A stretch of DNA of 64,000 nt from Timema cristinae (taxonomy: Eukaryota; Arthropoda; Insecta; Phasmatodea; Timematidae), in NCBI GenBank assembly GCA_039000515.1, contig JBCFYV010000012.1, positions 40,823,723 through 40,887,722 on the forward strand, in the 5' to 3' direction. Positions 1-11,166 of the stretch are shown piece by piece (position 1 is the first letter of the stretch; each line of letters opens with the position of its first letter). The position numbers and the translations under genes were made by a program. A model generated the notes under the pieces. That model was not told the DNA's origin. It saw only the letters and a program-made list of their open reading frames with translations, and did not search any database.

Positions 1-40
1 ATTATATTTAAAACATATTTTTATAAACGCAACAGTTTTC

Positions 41-200
41 AAGCTATATGCAAATATATATTTTTTTTAACTTTTCGAACACTAAAGATTACATTGCGAA
101 CATAAAAAAAAATCTAACCCAAGCTATTTTTATAAACGCAACAGTTTTCAAGATATATGCAAATATATATATTTTTTAACTTTTTGAACATTAAAGGTAC
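41..200. repeat. Tandem repeat, unit about 95-100 bp (mirrored at 13420-13600)
   Basis: The block TTTTTATAAACGCAACAGTTTTCAAG... followed by TATGCAAATATATA and TTAACTTTTCGAACA occurs twice in succession near 20-200, and again in the mirror region 13430-13600. The predicted peptide there (YFYKRNSFQAICKYIFF repeated) only reflects this repeat. Confidence 0.8.
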
Positions 201-1412
201 ATTGTGAATGTAAAAAAAAATCTAACCCAAGATGTTGATGGATGTTGTTGAAGTTCACTACCCCAGAACCCTTATAAGTAGTTTTTGCAATGTTATCTAC
301 CTGTGTGTGTACCTAACCCTAAACTTAAGAGTCGTTTACTAAAGGTAAAAAAGATAAAAATTAAAATTTCTCAAAATCACCTCTTAACGATTTTCATTAT
401 GGCCAATATATTGATACAATTCTGTGAGCTTTAATCGCAGAGATATTTGTCAAGGTTTAACGCAATAATTCTCTAATGCCAATGAACAAGTAAATAAGTA
501 AGTCTCTCAAAAAGTTGATATTCTTTTTTCTTTAACCTCTTAGAGGAAATGTTTAGGCAGCAATGATCTATCTCTATCATTTTAGACTCAATAGTCAATA
601 TTTACCAATTTTATTGGTCAAAATTTATAAATGAGGAATTTAATAGCAATGCAATAACCATAAGATGTGCAACCCCTAATGAAATGTTAAAATTTTTAAC
701 CGGAAGTCGAAATTTTAATACAAGTGTTGACCCTTGTGGATACAATATCGATTGTTTTTATTGGTCCAAATATACAAATGAATTTAATCCTTTAAAACTA
801 AAATTATAAAATTTAAAACTGTAAGTCAAAAAATGTGTTATGTAAGTATAGCGCAATCTTTGCTTGGGTTTACTAGTGTAAATTATTTCGTTTCACATAT
901 ATTACGAGTTTTGAGTAGATATCTCCATTTTTAAAGAATGGAGCAAGAAAGTCTGTGCAAAGATCCATACCATTTATTTTGCATAAAATATATTTACCAA
1001 CTTGAACTAAATTCAAGTGAAGTTTTTTATCTAACTTTGAATTATGGTTTCAACAGTATTAAAACCTTTTGTCCAGATTTCCAATGTTGTTATTATAATT
1101 TCTCCTGACCATGATTTGTAATTAATTAGGTGGTTTATCAATAAAGATGAAATGCAAGATCAAGCTAAGTGTATGACCAATATCTTTGTATGGGAATCAT
1201 CATTGGATGCTATATTTCAAAAATACAAAAATATTTAATTATATTATTATTTAATTGGCATTGATACACTTTGTCAAATGTTACAGGTTCAGATCATACG
1301 ATTAGACATATGTGTACATAAAAGTATATCTGGTAGCATTTTTAACTTAACCTGTTGTTACTTTAAATATGTATTCATATATAACAAGAATTTTTTGGAT
1401 TTATATCAGTAC

Positions 1413-1677
1413 CTCATTAAGTATCGGGTTGTCAGGATATTGTTTCAGCAGGTTCCGCACATCCTTCAATAAATTCTGAACCACTTCAGCACCTCTCCTC
1501 ACGTCTTCTATGTTGCTGTCCTTGTAAAAGTCGTTGAGTTTATCTCCTTGACTCCTTGGGTTGTTTATGTGGTGGAGCTTTGATAGCATTAATGTGAAAC
1601 TACTTGACAGCAACTTGTCCAAAGAGGCTGGCATTGCATGCTTATGTTTTTCCAGGATATCACAGGCTGCTGGGTAA
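1413..1677 (-). CDS. MDN1: MDN1 exon, inverted duplicate of 11924-12188
   Basis: The minus-strand exon follows AATATTTCAG, starts TTACCCAGC and ends AATGAG before GTACTGATAT. It encodes YPAACDILEKHKHAMPASL, then LMLSKLHHINNP, LNDFYKDSNIEDV and NLLKQYPDNPILNE, matching the midasin linker. The one-base lead completes the CG left at 3218. The coding sequence gives the same protein as the plus-strand copy at 11924-12188, while the introns around the two copies differ by scattered substitutions and a short indel. I infer that both are one locus assembled twice, probably as two haplotypes, and not two exons of one transcript. Confidence 0.9.
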
Positions 1678-3217
1678 CTGAAATATTATTTAAATACAAT
1701 CTGATTAATTATAAATAAATTGAGGAATATAATGTGTCAGTAAGTCAGTAGAAAAAGATTTTATGAATAAATAATAATCTGATGTGGACAACATTATTAG
1801 ATTTTATGACACTGCATGGATGCTAGCTGGTTAGATTACACAACTTCTGCCGTGGTCTTGATTTGTATGCCTGAAAGTCCTTTTCAATAACATTTACATG
1901 ACTCTCAATATTTGAAATTTGACTTCTTAAAAATATCTGAACTAATCTGTAGAAATGATAAAATCTTCATCATAGCAGTATTAAAGTTTGATGCACAGTA
2001 TTTATTTAAAAAATACTTTATGAAAAGATTATACACCCGTGTAAAGTCTCATAAATATACAATGAGATCCTGGCATGAATTAAAATAAGTAAATAAAATT
2101 AAATTATATGATAATTATAAAAATATCACATATATACTGAAATGAATTTGTCAAATTTGACAAAATTACACAATTCAAGTTAATTATGTTTGCTTTAATT
2201 ATGATTAAGTACTATGTTAAGAGTCAAAGTGTCAAATATCAATGCAATTAAGTGTGTGTGTGTGTAAAATATTTGTAGAGAGAGTATTAGAGGTCTTAAA
2301 AAAATTTTAGGAATATTTATTTTCTGTATACTTTAAGAGATTTTGGGAAAGTTGGTATATTTGTATTCTGAAATTTTTTTGTGAGATTTGGAAGGCATTA
2401 TTATTAATTATTTTCACAACACAAATATATTCTTTTATAACATTTTTGATATTTAGGTGATCAGTCATATACCAAGTGTCAATTGGTAAAATTGTCTGCT
2501 AAGTATAAAGTTATATAGGTATAAATAACCCAGAGGAACCAATTTTGTCAAAGAGCTGGAGTCACAATTGGAAGGTGATATAACATAATTCTAATTGTGT
2601 AGGCTTTACCCTTCTAGCCTCCTTTCACTGTTTTATGTTTCGGCTTAAGAACCCAACATTAAAATAAACTTTGCACCTTCGAAATATATCAAAGAAAGAA
2701 AAAAACTTTGATTTATCATAAAAATATTTGATTTTTATATGAAGAGTCTTTAAGAAAATACGAAGATATTTTTTGCAGTCAAAATAAATAGCATTTTACT
2801 TTATTATTAGAGACTAGTATTATTTTATAAGTATAGATAATACATATAAAATATAGTAGCTGCAGGTAATATGATATTACTTATGATTGGATGAAAGTGA
2901 ATCTATTAATGTTTCTGGCTTCCTATGAGAATTTGGCTACAACACTAAACAGTGAGTACATTTTTTAATATACCTTTATCTTTTATCAGCTAGATGCACT
3001 CAATGGATAGTATATAAATTAACATGGTGTTATGTGACAGCAACATAAACCTTCAACTTCAACTTTGCTCTGCATTTTTAAAGCTCTGCTTTAACTTAAT
3101 TTTATATTTAAAAAGTGAATTTCACACACTCCTATTAGATACAAGGCCAAGTCAGCTGAAATATTTTTTCTGCAATAACATCAAATAACAAACAACGCCA
3201 CTAATATTTCAACCTAC

Positions 3218-3496
3218 CGCTGAAGAAAGCCATCTGCCCAGTCTATTTCTTGTGTTTGTGGAAGATTCTCTGAGGCCTCCCTAGTGGTCTTCATGAACAG
3301 CCTCACTATGGAGGAATGGTAATAGCTCACTTCAACAGTGTACTCTTCAAATGATTGAACCTTTTTTAAATTACCAGTAGAGACATTACCAGAAGGTTTT
3401 CCAATAAACTCATCTTCAGAGAAAGTAGGAAACCAGTTTTCAAAATCACGCTCCAGCTGTTCTTCGTCTGTTAAAATCACTCCGTAGTTAGCTGTC
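3218..3496 (-). CDS. MDN1: MDN1 (midasin) internal exon
   Basis: The minus-strand exon follows TTTATTTTAG and ends TTCAGCG before GTAGGTTG. It has one leading base, 92 codons and two trailing bases; both phases fit their neighbours. The peptide begins TANYGVILTDEEQLERDF and continues FENWFPTFSEDEF, an arrangement (short acidic lead, then F-P-x-F) that I recognise from midasin just before the linker helices. It ends ADGFLQ plus a split Arg codon shared with the exon at 1677 (or 11924). Reading frame intact. This is one of the clearer family matches in the window. Confidence 0.85.
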
Positions 3497-4206
3497 CTAA
3501 AATAAACAAGTTTATTTGTTTATAAAATGATTTAGGGCCACTTATTATTTTAGCGTATGAATTATTTATAGCAGTTTTAATTTGTGGGGAAAAAAAAAAG
3601 GGTTTGTGAAATTAAAAGTTCATATATAAGGTCTAAAAAATTGTTAGGAACCTCTAACAATATTTTTAACTTTATAAAGAAAATTTTTCCCACATTTATT
3701 GAATTTTTAGGACTTTGACCAGAAAAACTTCAATATAGAACACCAAAGTGATTCATGTAACCATTAAAATAATGAGAAAGATTTCAAACAATATTGGTTG
3801 TAAAATATTATGAATTGCAAGTTCCAGTAATAATAGCATTTTCCCCACATAGCACCAAATACTTGATTCTATGGTATGGTTCAAGAGATTCGAGATTTGT
3901 AAGGAATCTAGAAAAAAAAGTATCGAGTAAAATTATGAAAAAGACCCTGACATGATTTAACAACCATAAACAAGTGTTCAAGTACTATGTCAACACCCTT
4001 TTTAGCCATTTGATTTTGGATCCTCCTAACTCCTTCGTAAGCTAAAATAAGCAAACCCCCTAAGTATTGCTTACATTATATTTGTTGACTTTTTTGTAAT
4101 GTTTTCAAAGGTATAAACATTTTTTAAATATAATGTATACATTTCTGATAATTATTAACATAGAGGTGTAAATTAATGATGCAAAATATTCACAATAAAT
4201 AAGTTT

Positions 4207-4276
4207 TTGTAAAATTAATTTAAATTAAATTAAATTAAATTAAATTAAATTAAATTAAATTAAATTAAATTAAATT
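4207..4276. repeat. (TTAAA)n microsatellite
   Basis: About 13 tandem copies of the pentamer AAATT, in an MDN1 intron. Confidence 0.95.
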
Positions 4277-4479
4277 ATTATGTGTCTATATGGGGTGGCT
4301 GGGTCACCATTCCTGCTTTACTCTCTCTCTTACACAAGTATTGTTCTGCTCCCCCCCCCTCTTTATGCCCTTATCAGAAAAAATAGGCAGAGCTAGAACC
4401 CCTTCCCCCTCAAAAGTGCTTACATAATAACCTCTAAATGTTAAAATGAATTAGATATTTATATTTTATTTAGGCCTAT

Positions 4480-4767
4480 TTGAGGTTTTAATGTGCCCTT
4501 TCTGAACTGACTGATTATTTCAGCAAACAAAAATTTCTATGAGTGAGAGCAAAAGGGCCTACCAACATTGCCAGTAAAGATATTTTCACATAACTTCTAG
4601 GGTTCTTTTACATGCCACAATTGACATGGAACCAATGGTTTTACTTCTCCTCCAAATGAAGTTGTGATACAGATTTTTATCGCTTAAGAAAAATCTGTCG
4701 ACCCCAGCTGGGTTTGAGTCCACACACATCGAATCCTGAGGTGAGCACTTTACCCCAAGACCGCAGA
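4480..4767 (-). mobile_element. tRNA-derived SINE, same family as 5808-6110
   Basis: On the minus strand the head reads like a decayed tRNA: a box A-like segment around CTTGGGGTAAAGTG and a box B-like GGACTCAAACCCAG region, followed by GGGGTCGACAGATTTTTC. The body matches 5880-6060 (AAATGCCA-type 'CTCACTCATAGAAA' and 'AACTTCATTTGGAGGAGAAGTAAAACC'). The copy is old and slightly rearranged. It lies in an MDN1 intron. Confidence 0.7.
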
Positions 4768-5030
4768 GATCAACGGAAATTAAATAGAATTGTGTAGTTG
4801 GGAGAGTAACAAAATCACAAAAAAGGACAAAATTGTATAAATATATTTAATTGACAAATAAAAAACTTTTCTTTGCTGTTTATGACATAATAGATATAAA
4901 ATATAAAAGAGCATTTATCAGTAGCTCCCAAATAACTTTTTTTTTAAATTGGTTTTAAATATTTTCACTTTAAATTAAATTGTAAACTTTTAAGGATCTG
5001 AGGATTTGATTTTGGATTCAAGATTCGAAA

Positions 5031-5324
5031 TCTGACACCTTAGCTCAGTCAGTAGTATGTACCGAGATAAGGGTGCCGGGTTCAATTCTCGGCATTGCCG
5101 AAAATTTATCATTGGTGAAATGTGGTTTACCCTTTCATAGTGAGACTAAAGGTCGAGGAATGGATGTTGTGCCTGTCCTAGTCTTAAGTTAGATTATAGG
5201 GCAAATGAAGCTACAACAAGACCGGCCAGCTGGTAATAGAAAATATATAGCTTGAATCATAAATGACCCTGGCCTTAGCCTGTAAAAAGCAGTGTATGTA
5301 AAAAAAAAAAAAAAAAAAAAAAAA
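5031..5324 (+). mobile_element. Full-length tRNA-derived SINE with poly-A tail and target duplication
   Basis: The head has a box A-like TAGCTCAGTCAGTAG and a box B-like GGTTCAATTCT. A unique body follows, then an A run of about 25. It is flanked by TCAAGATTCGAAA (5018-5030) and TCAAGATTTGAAA (5325-5337), a 13-bp target duplication with one mismatch. The near-perfect duplication suggests a fairly recent insertion into the MDN1 intron. This family ends in poly-A, unlike the AAT-tailed SINEs elsewhere here. Confidence 0.88.
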
Positions 5325-5807
5325 TCAAGATTTGAAAGAAAATTTAAGATTCAATGTCAAGATTTAAGTTCAATAAACATGGAATATGATCCATTTCTAA
5401 TTATTATGAAGGTGTCTTGGAAGGGTATAAGTAGACCTAATTAAGTGATGCTGGAATAAAAATGGTTGAAATGAAAACATAGAAGAAAATAAATAAATTT
5501 AAAAATAGATTATCTGTCAATTCACCATTGCTATCAAGTAACCTCAATCTGGCAAGACTGTAAGGTTCAGAAATTACTAAATATTTAAAATGTAACTCAC
5601 CATTTTTACTTTTTTTTTTTCTGTTGATAAAGGAATAATTCCAAAAATCAAAATTATTATTATTGCTGTGTAAGGAAAATTAGCGACGAATAAATGTATT
5701 TGTTTCTATGAAGGACTAACCATACTATCCATCATGGTTGGCTTTTTTCTTTCTTACATTTGATTACTTTACAGTATTTTTACATGGTTTAATTATATTA
5801 CTATCAA

Positions 5808-6110
5808 CCTCGGTAGTCTTGGGATAAAGTGGTCACCTCAAGACCCAATGTTAGTGGGTTCAAATCCAGCTGGGGTTGACAGATTTTTCTGGAGCGAAAA
5901 AATCCATTGCACAACTTCCTTTGGAGGGGAAGTAAACCATCAGTCCTACGTCAATTGTGGTATTTAAAAGAACCTGGAAGGTAAGTGAAAGTACATTTCC
6001 TGACAAAATTGGTAGGTTTTTTTGCTCTCACTCATAGAAACTCATGTGCTGATATGATTAGTTGGTTCAGAAAATGCACAATAAATTCATTAAATAAATA
6101 TTAGATTAGA
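5808..6110 (+). mobile_element. tRNA-derived SINE
   Basis: The head contains TCGGTAGTCTTGGGATAAAG as box A region and GGGTTCAAATCC as box B. The body includes AACTTCCTTTGGAGGGGAAG and CTCACTCATAGAAACTC, and the 3' end is rich in ATTAAATAAAT and TTAGATTAGATTAG. A minus-strand relative lies at 4480-4767. Confidence 0.78.
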
Positions 6111-6124
6111 TTAGCCTGCATTGG

Positions 6125-6365
6125 TGGGCATCAAGAGTTAAATATTGGCCTCATTAGGTATGGTTTAATGGTGCGGAGAGGTTGGGGTTTGAATCCTGGC
6201 AGGTTTACTTAGAGTGTTTTTCCCAAGATGATTTCTCACAGTAACTCCAAAAAACATGTTTCATTTCCTTTCAATTTTACCTTCCTCGTTACTACTCCAT
6301 CAGCAATAGCCTGGACAGTTAGGGAAATGGGATAAAGATAAGTCGTAAGGTAATCTTTTAATAGA
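6125..6365 (+). mobile_element. Probable decayed tRNA-related SINE
   Basis: It has a box B-like GGGTTTGAATCCTGGC and a downstream body with TCCCAAGATGATTTCTCACAG typical of SINE layout, but box A is poorly preserved. It sits immediately downstream of the MDN1 exon on the opposite strand, between two other SINE-like units. Confidence 0.45.
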
Positions 6366-6390
6366 TACAAATCTAGATTAGATGTCTTAC

Positions 6391-6556
6391 CTGTAAATAT
6401 AGTCCTTTGGGTCCTTCACACGTTTTTCTGAATCATTTTGCAGCTCTACAACTATTTCTGAAATTTAGCTTATTGCACTTGTTCCAAATATTAGTGTCTA
6501 GTTCCTCCTTGACCAACACTTCATTGAGCATGTCTTTCAATGCTGCAAGTTGCAAA
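6391..6556 (-). CDS. MDN1: MDN1 (midasin) internal exon with a 1-base frameshift
   Basis: The minus-strand exon follows TTTGCCCTTAG and ends TACAG before GTAAGAC. One leading base completes the AG left by the previous exon. It reads LQLAALKDMLNEVLVKEEL in one frame, then must switch frame near 6434-6468 to read EIVVELQ and then KRVKDPKDYIYR. The last stretch strongly resembles midasin and splices in phase to TANYG of the next exon. Without the switch the first frame hits TGA and the second has an upstream TAA. Removing one base makes entry and exit phases both fit, so a one-base insertion, probably an assembly error in an A/T run, is the simplest explanation. A real disabling allele cannot be excluded. 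Confidence 0.75.
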
Positions 6557-6879
6557 CTAAGGGCAAAGCAAAAACAAAATTTAGTTCTTAAACATTGATT
6601 GTGTTCCTTATTTCCTAAATCCTACATTAGCTAATGAGGAATAGATAAAAAAAAAAATCTGTTAGGAAAGCTATTAAGGAAAACAAATCATTTTACATTT
6701 TCATATCTGAAGAGTTAAAATAATGCCAGTGCTCTTTGCTATGTATGAATTAAGCCAGATTACCAATAGTTCAAATCTCAGCCAGGTACAAGAGTTTCTC
6801 CATCCATTCAATGATGAATTGTAATGCATTTTCTATGAATTTCACCTCAAATTACTAGTTTCTTAGATTTAGCTACAAT

Positions 6880-6920
6880 TATATATATTATATATATATA
6901 TAATATATATATACACACAA
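6880..6920. repeat. (TA)n microsatellite
   Basis: Alternating TA tract with small interruptions, in an MDN1 intron. Confidence 0.9.
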
Positions 6921-7684
6921 AACATATGTATATAGGTGTGTATATAAAAACAACTCGGTACTTAATCCATCCTCACAAAACTCTCTCCACACTTCCTTAT
7001 CCTTTCATACTCCCCTCGCTTCAACAACTATCACACACCAAGTCACACATGCTCGATTTAGCCATGTCTTATATGTCCTACCCCTTCATTTTGATCCCCA
7101 CACACTATTTAACACACTTTACCTCATATATTTGCTTCGTAAATCGATCCACACTCATCCTCTTAATATTAGCAAACCAATGTAGAACACTTCTTTCACA
7201 GTGATCTATTAGATTCCCTTTCAAACTACACTCCTTCAGCACCCACTCATTACTGACTGTCTATATGAGTTTCTCCACATACATTTATTATATATCTAAT
7301 TCCAACTGCATTCACCATGCTCTTGTGTTTCTCCTAACAAACCCATGCTTTACATCATAAAATAATGTTGGTGTGAACTAACTTTTATATACCGCCAACT
7401 TTGCCTTTTCGATACTACTGCATTCCTTGAAATAGTCTACATACATCCAACTACTCTTCGAGATACATTCACCCATTTGTTGATTTAACCATTTATCCTT
7501 TAATTTTTAAGAACATTCTGCCCAGATACACTAAATTATTCACTTGTTCTAACAGTTTTCCATGTATACTAAGCTGATACATCATATCAAAAACGATCAC
7601 CTTAGTTTTGGAAGACATTTATAAGAAGATTCATTCTGCCTGTCACCACATTCAAACAATGTAATGCATTCCCTGAAATGTTAC

Positions 7685-7923
7685 CTTCGAATGTTCAGTT
7701 GAATTTTTTCTGGTTGCTCTATATCTTCTTCACCCCAAATATTTTCTTTGAGCAATTCTAACGCTCCACCAGATAAATATCTATCCATCACATCAGTAAT
7801 AGATTTATCCTGTCTTTGAAGCGATGGGAACCCAAAAAGATCACGAACTAAGCTGCTCAGCTGTGCATTACTGTTTATGTACTTTAGAAGTGTATTTTTC
7901 ATTATGATGAGACCATGAGAAAT
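7685..7923 (-). CDS. MDN1: MDN1 (midasin) internal exon
   Basis: On the minus strand the exon follows TTATATATTTCAG and ends AAG before GTAACATTTC. It has 79 codons plus two bases (AG), a phase that fits the next exon, which begins with one base. The peptide starts ISHGLIIMKNTLL and contains SLVRDLFGFPSLQ and DRYLSGGALELL. This is a helical, leucine-rich pattern consistent with the midasin linker. The reading frame is intact. The frame stays open into the upstream intron, but the acceptor marks the true start. Family assignment comes from its position in the phase-consistent chain and remembered similarity to midasin. Confidence 0.75.
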
Positions 7924-8720
7924 CTGAAATATATAAATCAGAGTTATAACTAAACAAAACAAAAAGCCCTTAAGCAATTGTTTTTTATAAACGAATTAAA
8001 AACTACTTTATAATTGTATACTCACCAATAAAAGGCATTTTAAAATGTGGTTGAAATTCAAAAAACTGAAATATTCATTAAAAAACCTTACCCAAATGTG
8101 TAATAATTTGTCCGTATTTTATATAATTTTGCTAAACTTAATTTGAAGCATATAAAATTGATATAGAATTAAATACCTACAGTGTACAAAGTGTATGGGT
8201 AAATAAAACCATTAATTTGTGTAATTAGTATGTTTAGCATCTAGGTTATTAATGGTTTAATCCACGGTTTAGTGAGAAGGAAGGTACGTTTTAACAGGGT
8301 TCTTACAGACATATGAAACATAAATTTAAGGACTTTTCAAGGACTTTTTAAGGAATAAAACTGTTATTTCTCGTACTGCCAAAAGCTAAACATGTCAATA
8401 AAAAAAAATCATAAACCATATCAAATTTTAAATAGATGGATAACAATAACTTTTATTTTGATTTATTTTTTGCATTTTGTTACTGCTTTTAACCACTCTT
8501 TAGTTTTTTGTTATTATTGCTTCTTTTTTATTATCATTATTAATTACTTTTTTTGTATCTATTAATTATTTTAGAACATTATTTAGGCATTTTTGTTTAT
8601 CTTATTTTCTCGTGTAAATATATGTATTTGTATGGTACTTGTGTACTTTCAATGCTGGCCTGTATAGGTCCTACGACTGTTGGGCACACTATAATAAAGG
8701 AAATTGAAATTGAATTGAAA

Positions 8721-9022
8721 TTATTATTATTTTATTATTTTTATGCACCACATCTTACTACCCATTTGAGTTAATGCATTTACACAAATGTTTAATGGTA
8801 GGGCGATTGTGAGATGAAAATGGAAGGCCCACAGTTTAACGTGGGATCTGAACCACAGTGGAGGCCTGGCATTCCACACATTCACAAGTTGTGATTAATA
8901 CACATCTTGTCAGAGGTGATGGAAGGGTTTGGCAATCAGATAAACTTGTGTCGCGACCGAGAATTGAGCCCGGGCTCCCAACACAGAAGTTTAATACCAT
9001 ACCCCTATATCGCCAAGTCACC
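8721..9022 (-). mobile_element. AAT-tailed tRNA-derived SINE (family A)
   Basis: The reverse complement reads a tRNA-like head (GGCGATATAGGGGTATGG, then GAGCCCGGGCTCAATTCTCGG), the family body (TCTGATTGCCAAACCCTTCC, AATGCCAGGCCTCCAC, CACGTTAAACTGTGGG) and an AAT-rich tail. Same family as 16589-16865, 56339-56625 and 62589-62871. It is more diverged than the 62.6-kb copy. Short open frames across it are SINE sequence. Confidence 0.88.
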
Positions 9023-9087
9023 CATATAATATTGTGGATCATGAAGGATTTACTAGGCTTCCCAAGAATTTAGTTCACAGGCATACT

Positions 9088-9786
9088 TCTCCATCAAGAA
9101 AACATTTTTCTACAGTCGTTGTCCTTGATATGTATACTAGAGTTGAAGGGAAAATCAAAGAATTACTGGCAGACTTGAACCATGTGTCCATAAACACAGT
9201 TATATGGTAAACAACAGCAATGGATGATTTCTTAGCTTTACATGTCATGGCATCAATGATATGATTTATCAAACTATTGTTTGGAAGTACATCCATTTGA
9301 AGGAGTTAAACCCATTGGGGTCCTAATAGCAGAAATATGAAATTTTGTTTAAATTTGCTGAATGCAGTCAGAATTCTTGATGTGCCCCTGTTAACTTGTT
9401 TAGTACACCCCATTCAATTAACGATAAATAATAATATTTTAAATGAAGCAGTTAGGGACAGTTTTAGGAATGGTGAAAAATCTTGTCACTTTTGCACAAT
9501 TCAGTTTCCGCCAAAAAGGCTCTTTGTTGATCTCAAGAATTAAGAATCTCCAAGTAAAAGGTGTAATACAATGTGTTCCAACAAGATGGAACTCAACTTT
9601 GAACATGTTACGTTGTCTTCTCGAACAGCATTAACTGGTACCTGACGTCCTTCCAGAATTGAAAGTTTATGGTTATGATTTCAGTGCATCTGATCGGCAA
9701 ATATAAATGATTTGGTTAATATTTTAAGCTTATTCGAAGAAGTGATATACTTCATATCACAAACCAAAGTTGTTGTGACTCACTGT
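9088..9786 (+). pseudogene. hAT-superfamily (ZBED-like) transposase relic, 5' part
   Basis: Pieces of a hAT transposase are readable in shifting frames. From 9088 comes SPSRKHFSTVVVLDMY then VSINTVIW, matching the hAT 'PSRKT...(V)SLTTDIWTS' block but with a TAA at 9208. Next is CLVHPIQLTINNNIL, matching the 'HTLQL' block. After a frameshift follows VPTRWNSTLNMLRCLLEQ at about 9574-9630, the typical 'TRWNST' motif, and then LVNILSLFEEVIYFIS. Multiple stops and frame changes show it is dead. It sits in the MDN1 intron between the exons at 7923 and 10881, on the strand opposite to the gene, and is interrupted at 9787. Confidence 0.88.
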
Positions 9787-10342
9787 TCAGTCGGCCCTTG
9801 TATCTTTCCTCCACACTTGCACAGGCCACGCCACCCACCCCCTCTACTGCCTGGACCGCTCCACATCCCTGTTCTCTAAGCTGTCCATGACGAGTTCCCC
9901 ACTGTACTCAGCGCCAAAAAGAACTCCTCTCTATTGGCACACATGATGGGCACTGTCGCTCACGTTTTACAGCACCAATTTAGGCTCTTTTTCATCCCAA
10001 TGGACAAGGCCAGGCAGTAGTGAAGGGTATTTAGCATGGTGGTTCCTCTGTCAAAGGCCAGTCGAAGAGTGGCTACCCAACCCGGGTGGCCGTTTGAAAG
10101 AGCTAATATATTGTGTGTTTTTTAAAGAGCGATTTTGTCTTAACTCCCTTTCCTTCCGCCGTCATCCTTTACCTCCCACCGCGACTCACGTTGCTGGGAC
10201 TCTATCCTACCTCCACCGTGACTCATGTTACCAGAACAATCTCGCCGACCTTTTTTCCTACTCCTACTCACACGAGTCGGAACATAATGTCACCATCTTG
10301 ACATCAACCAGTTACCCCCGAAGCTGCAGTGAGGGATAACAG
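9787..10342. mobile_element. 556-bp insertion inside the hAT relic
   Basis: The hAT frame reads ...KVVVTHCS up to 9786 and resumes as SIVDVIPLVKTLKRGL from about 10343, the conserved 'TLSxVIPLV' region. The intervening block is clearly more GC-rich than its surroundings and is flanked by ACTGT at 9782-9786 and 10343-10347. A 5-bp duplication fits a solo LTR or another integrase-type insert. An alternative border gives TGTT...AACA ends. No conserved protein is recognised in its 81-aa frame. Confidence 0.65.
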
Positions 10343-10510
10343 ACTGTAGCATTGTTGATGTAATTCCACTTGTCAAAACATTAAAGAGAGGCCTGTTTTA
10401 AACAAACAAGATCCTCAACAATTGACCAGTACCTCTATAGAGTCAGCTGCTTTAATTGTTTCAAAAGCTGATAGATGAAGGAGAGGGGAATGAAGAACAC
10501 ATACGAGGTA
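10343..10510 (+). pseudogene. hAT transposase relic, 3' continuation
   Basis: It resumes the frame interrupted at 9786: SIVDVIPLVKTLKRGL followed by stops, then an LIDEGEGNEEH-like stretch. The order agrees with hAT transposases, where VIP(L)(V/I) follows the 'vT(l)S' motif. The carboxy-terminal dimerisation region is not visible before the MDN1 exon at 10881. Confidence 0.7.
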
Positions 10511-10880
10511 AGCTGATAAAACATTGAATATAAGATAGTTTGTAGTTATTAAATATTCACTTTAGAAATTATTTCTAAATGAAAGTGTTTTAAGTTAAAT
10601 TTCATCTGATAGAGCCCAAAGGAGTAGTTATTAATAAATAATCAATATCTGGATTAATCAGTGTAAGTAATCGTAGAATGAACAATTATTTTAAACTATC
10701 GGTAATTGGTTTTACTGAAATAATACACCTCTACTCAGCCCTTTCAAAAGTAATTATTGTTTTATTATCAGAATGTTATGAATTAAGATTATTAATAACT
10801 TATTTTAAAAGGATAGAGTTTGGGAGGGTGACTTAGAGTATATGAACCCAAATTAGCAAGGAGAGATGAAAGTCATATAC

Positions 10881-11017
10881 CTGTGTCCCAGCCAGCAGAA
10901 CTTCTTCCAAGTAATCATAGTGCAGGGTTTCATATTTGGAGGAGAGCTCTTCCAACATTCTTTGATTGGAATTGAGCCACATGTCCACTTTGGTGCACAG
11001 ATCTCGCGCAGCATTGT
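10881..11017 (-). CDS. MDN1: MDN1 (midasin) internal exon, first in visible chain
   Basis: Read on the minus strand, the exon starts after CAACTTCAG and ends at CAG before GTATATG. It carries two leading bases and 45 codons and ends in phase 0, matching the next exon at 7923. The peptide is helical and charged, including KVDMWLNSNQRMLEEL and ending LLAGTQ. Midasin is the dynein-like AAA ATPase that strips assembly factors from pre-60S ribosomes; this part would lie in the helical linker after the AAA ring. Assignment rests mainly on phase continuity with the clearer exons downstream. Another frame (NLLCDALVNLNGQL) is open upstream towards the N gap, so the 5' border could be different, with an indel joining the two frames. 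Confidence 0.6.
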
Positions 11018-11066
11018 CTGAAGTTGTCCATTCAAATTGACCAGGGCATCACAAAGTAAGTTGATA

Positions 11067-11166
11067 NNNNNNNNNNNNNNNNNNNNNNNNNNNNNNNNNN
11101 NNNNNNNNNNNNNNNNNNNNNNNNNNNNNNNNNNNNNNNNNNNNNNNNNNNNNNNNNNNNNNNNNN
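11067..11166. other. Assembly gap, exactly 100 N
   Basis: A run of 100 N bases, a typical placeholder for a scaffold join of unknown length. The sequence to its right begins the plus-strand copy of 2432-1. The MDN1 exon at 10881-11017 lies close to its left edge. Confidence 1.

Larger units (their letters stand above)
1..2432 (-). repeat. Inverted copy of 11167-13620 (contig-end overlap)
   Basis: The reverse complement of this whole stretch matches 11167-13620 almost base for base: position 1 pairs with 13620 and 2432 with 11167. The right copy is 22 bp longer net, largely because of a 23-bp tandem duplication near 12,625-12,660. The copies include an identical MDN1 exon. The match ends exactly at the N gap on the right side and at the window edge on the left, so it may continue beyond the window. 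Confidence 0.95.

Noticed and set aside
5037..5110. Genuine tRNA gene at the SINE head
   Set aside because: Boxes A and B are present but acceptor-stem pairing is not evident, and the unit continues into a body with poly-A and a target duplication.
6926..7204. 92-aa frame in an MDN1 intron
   Set aside because: His/Thr/Pro/Leu-rich peptide with no motif, following a TA microsatellite; likely chance.
8836..9073. Overlapping 68-71-aa frames on both strands
   Set aside because: Both lie in the family A SINE and recur with every copy (for example at 56.3 and 62.6 kb).
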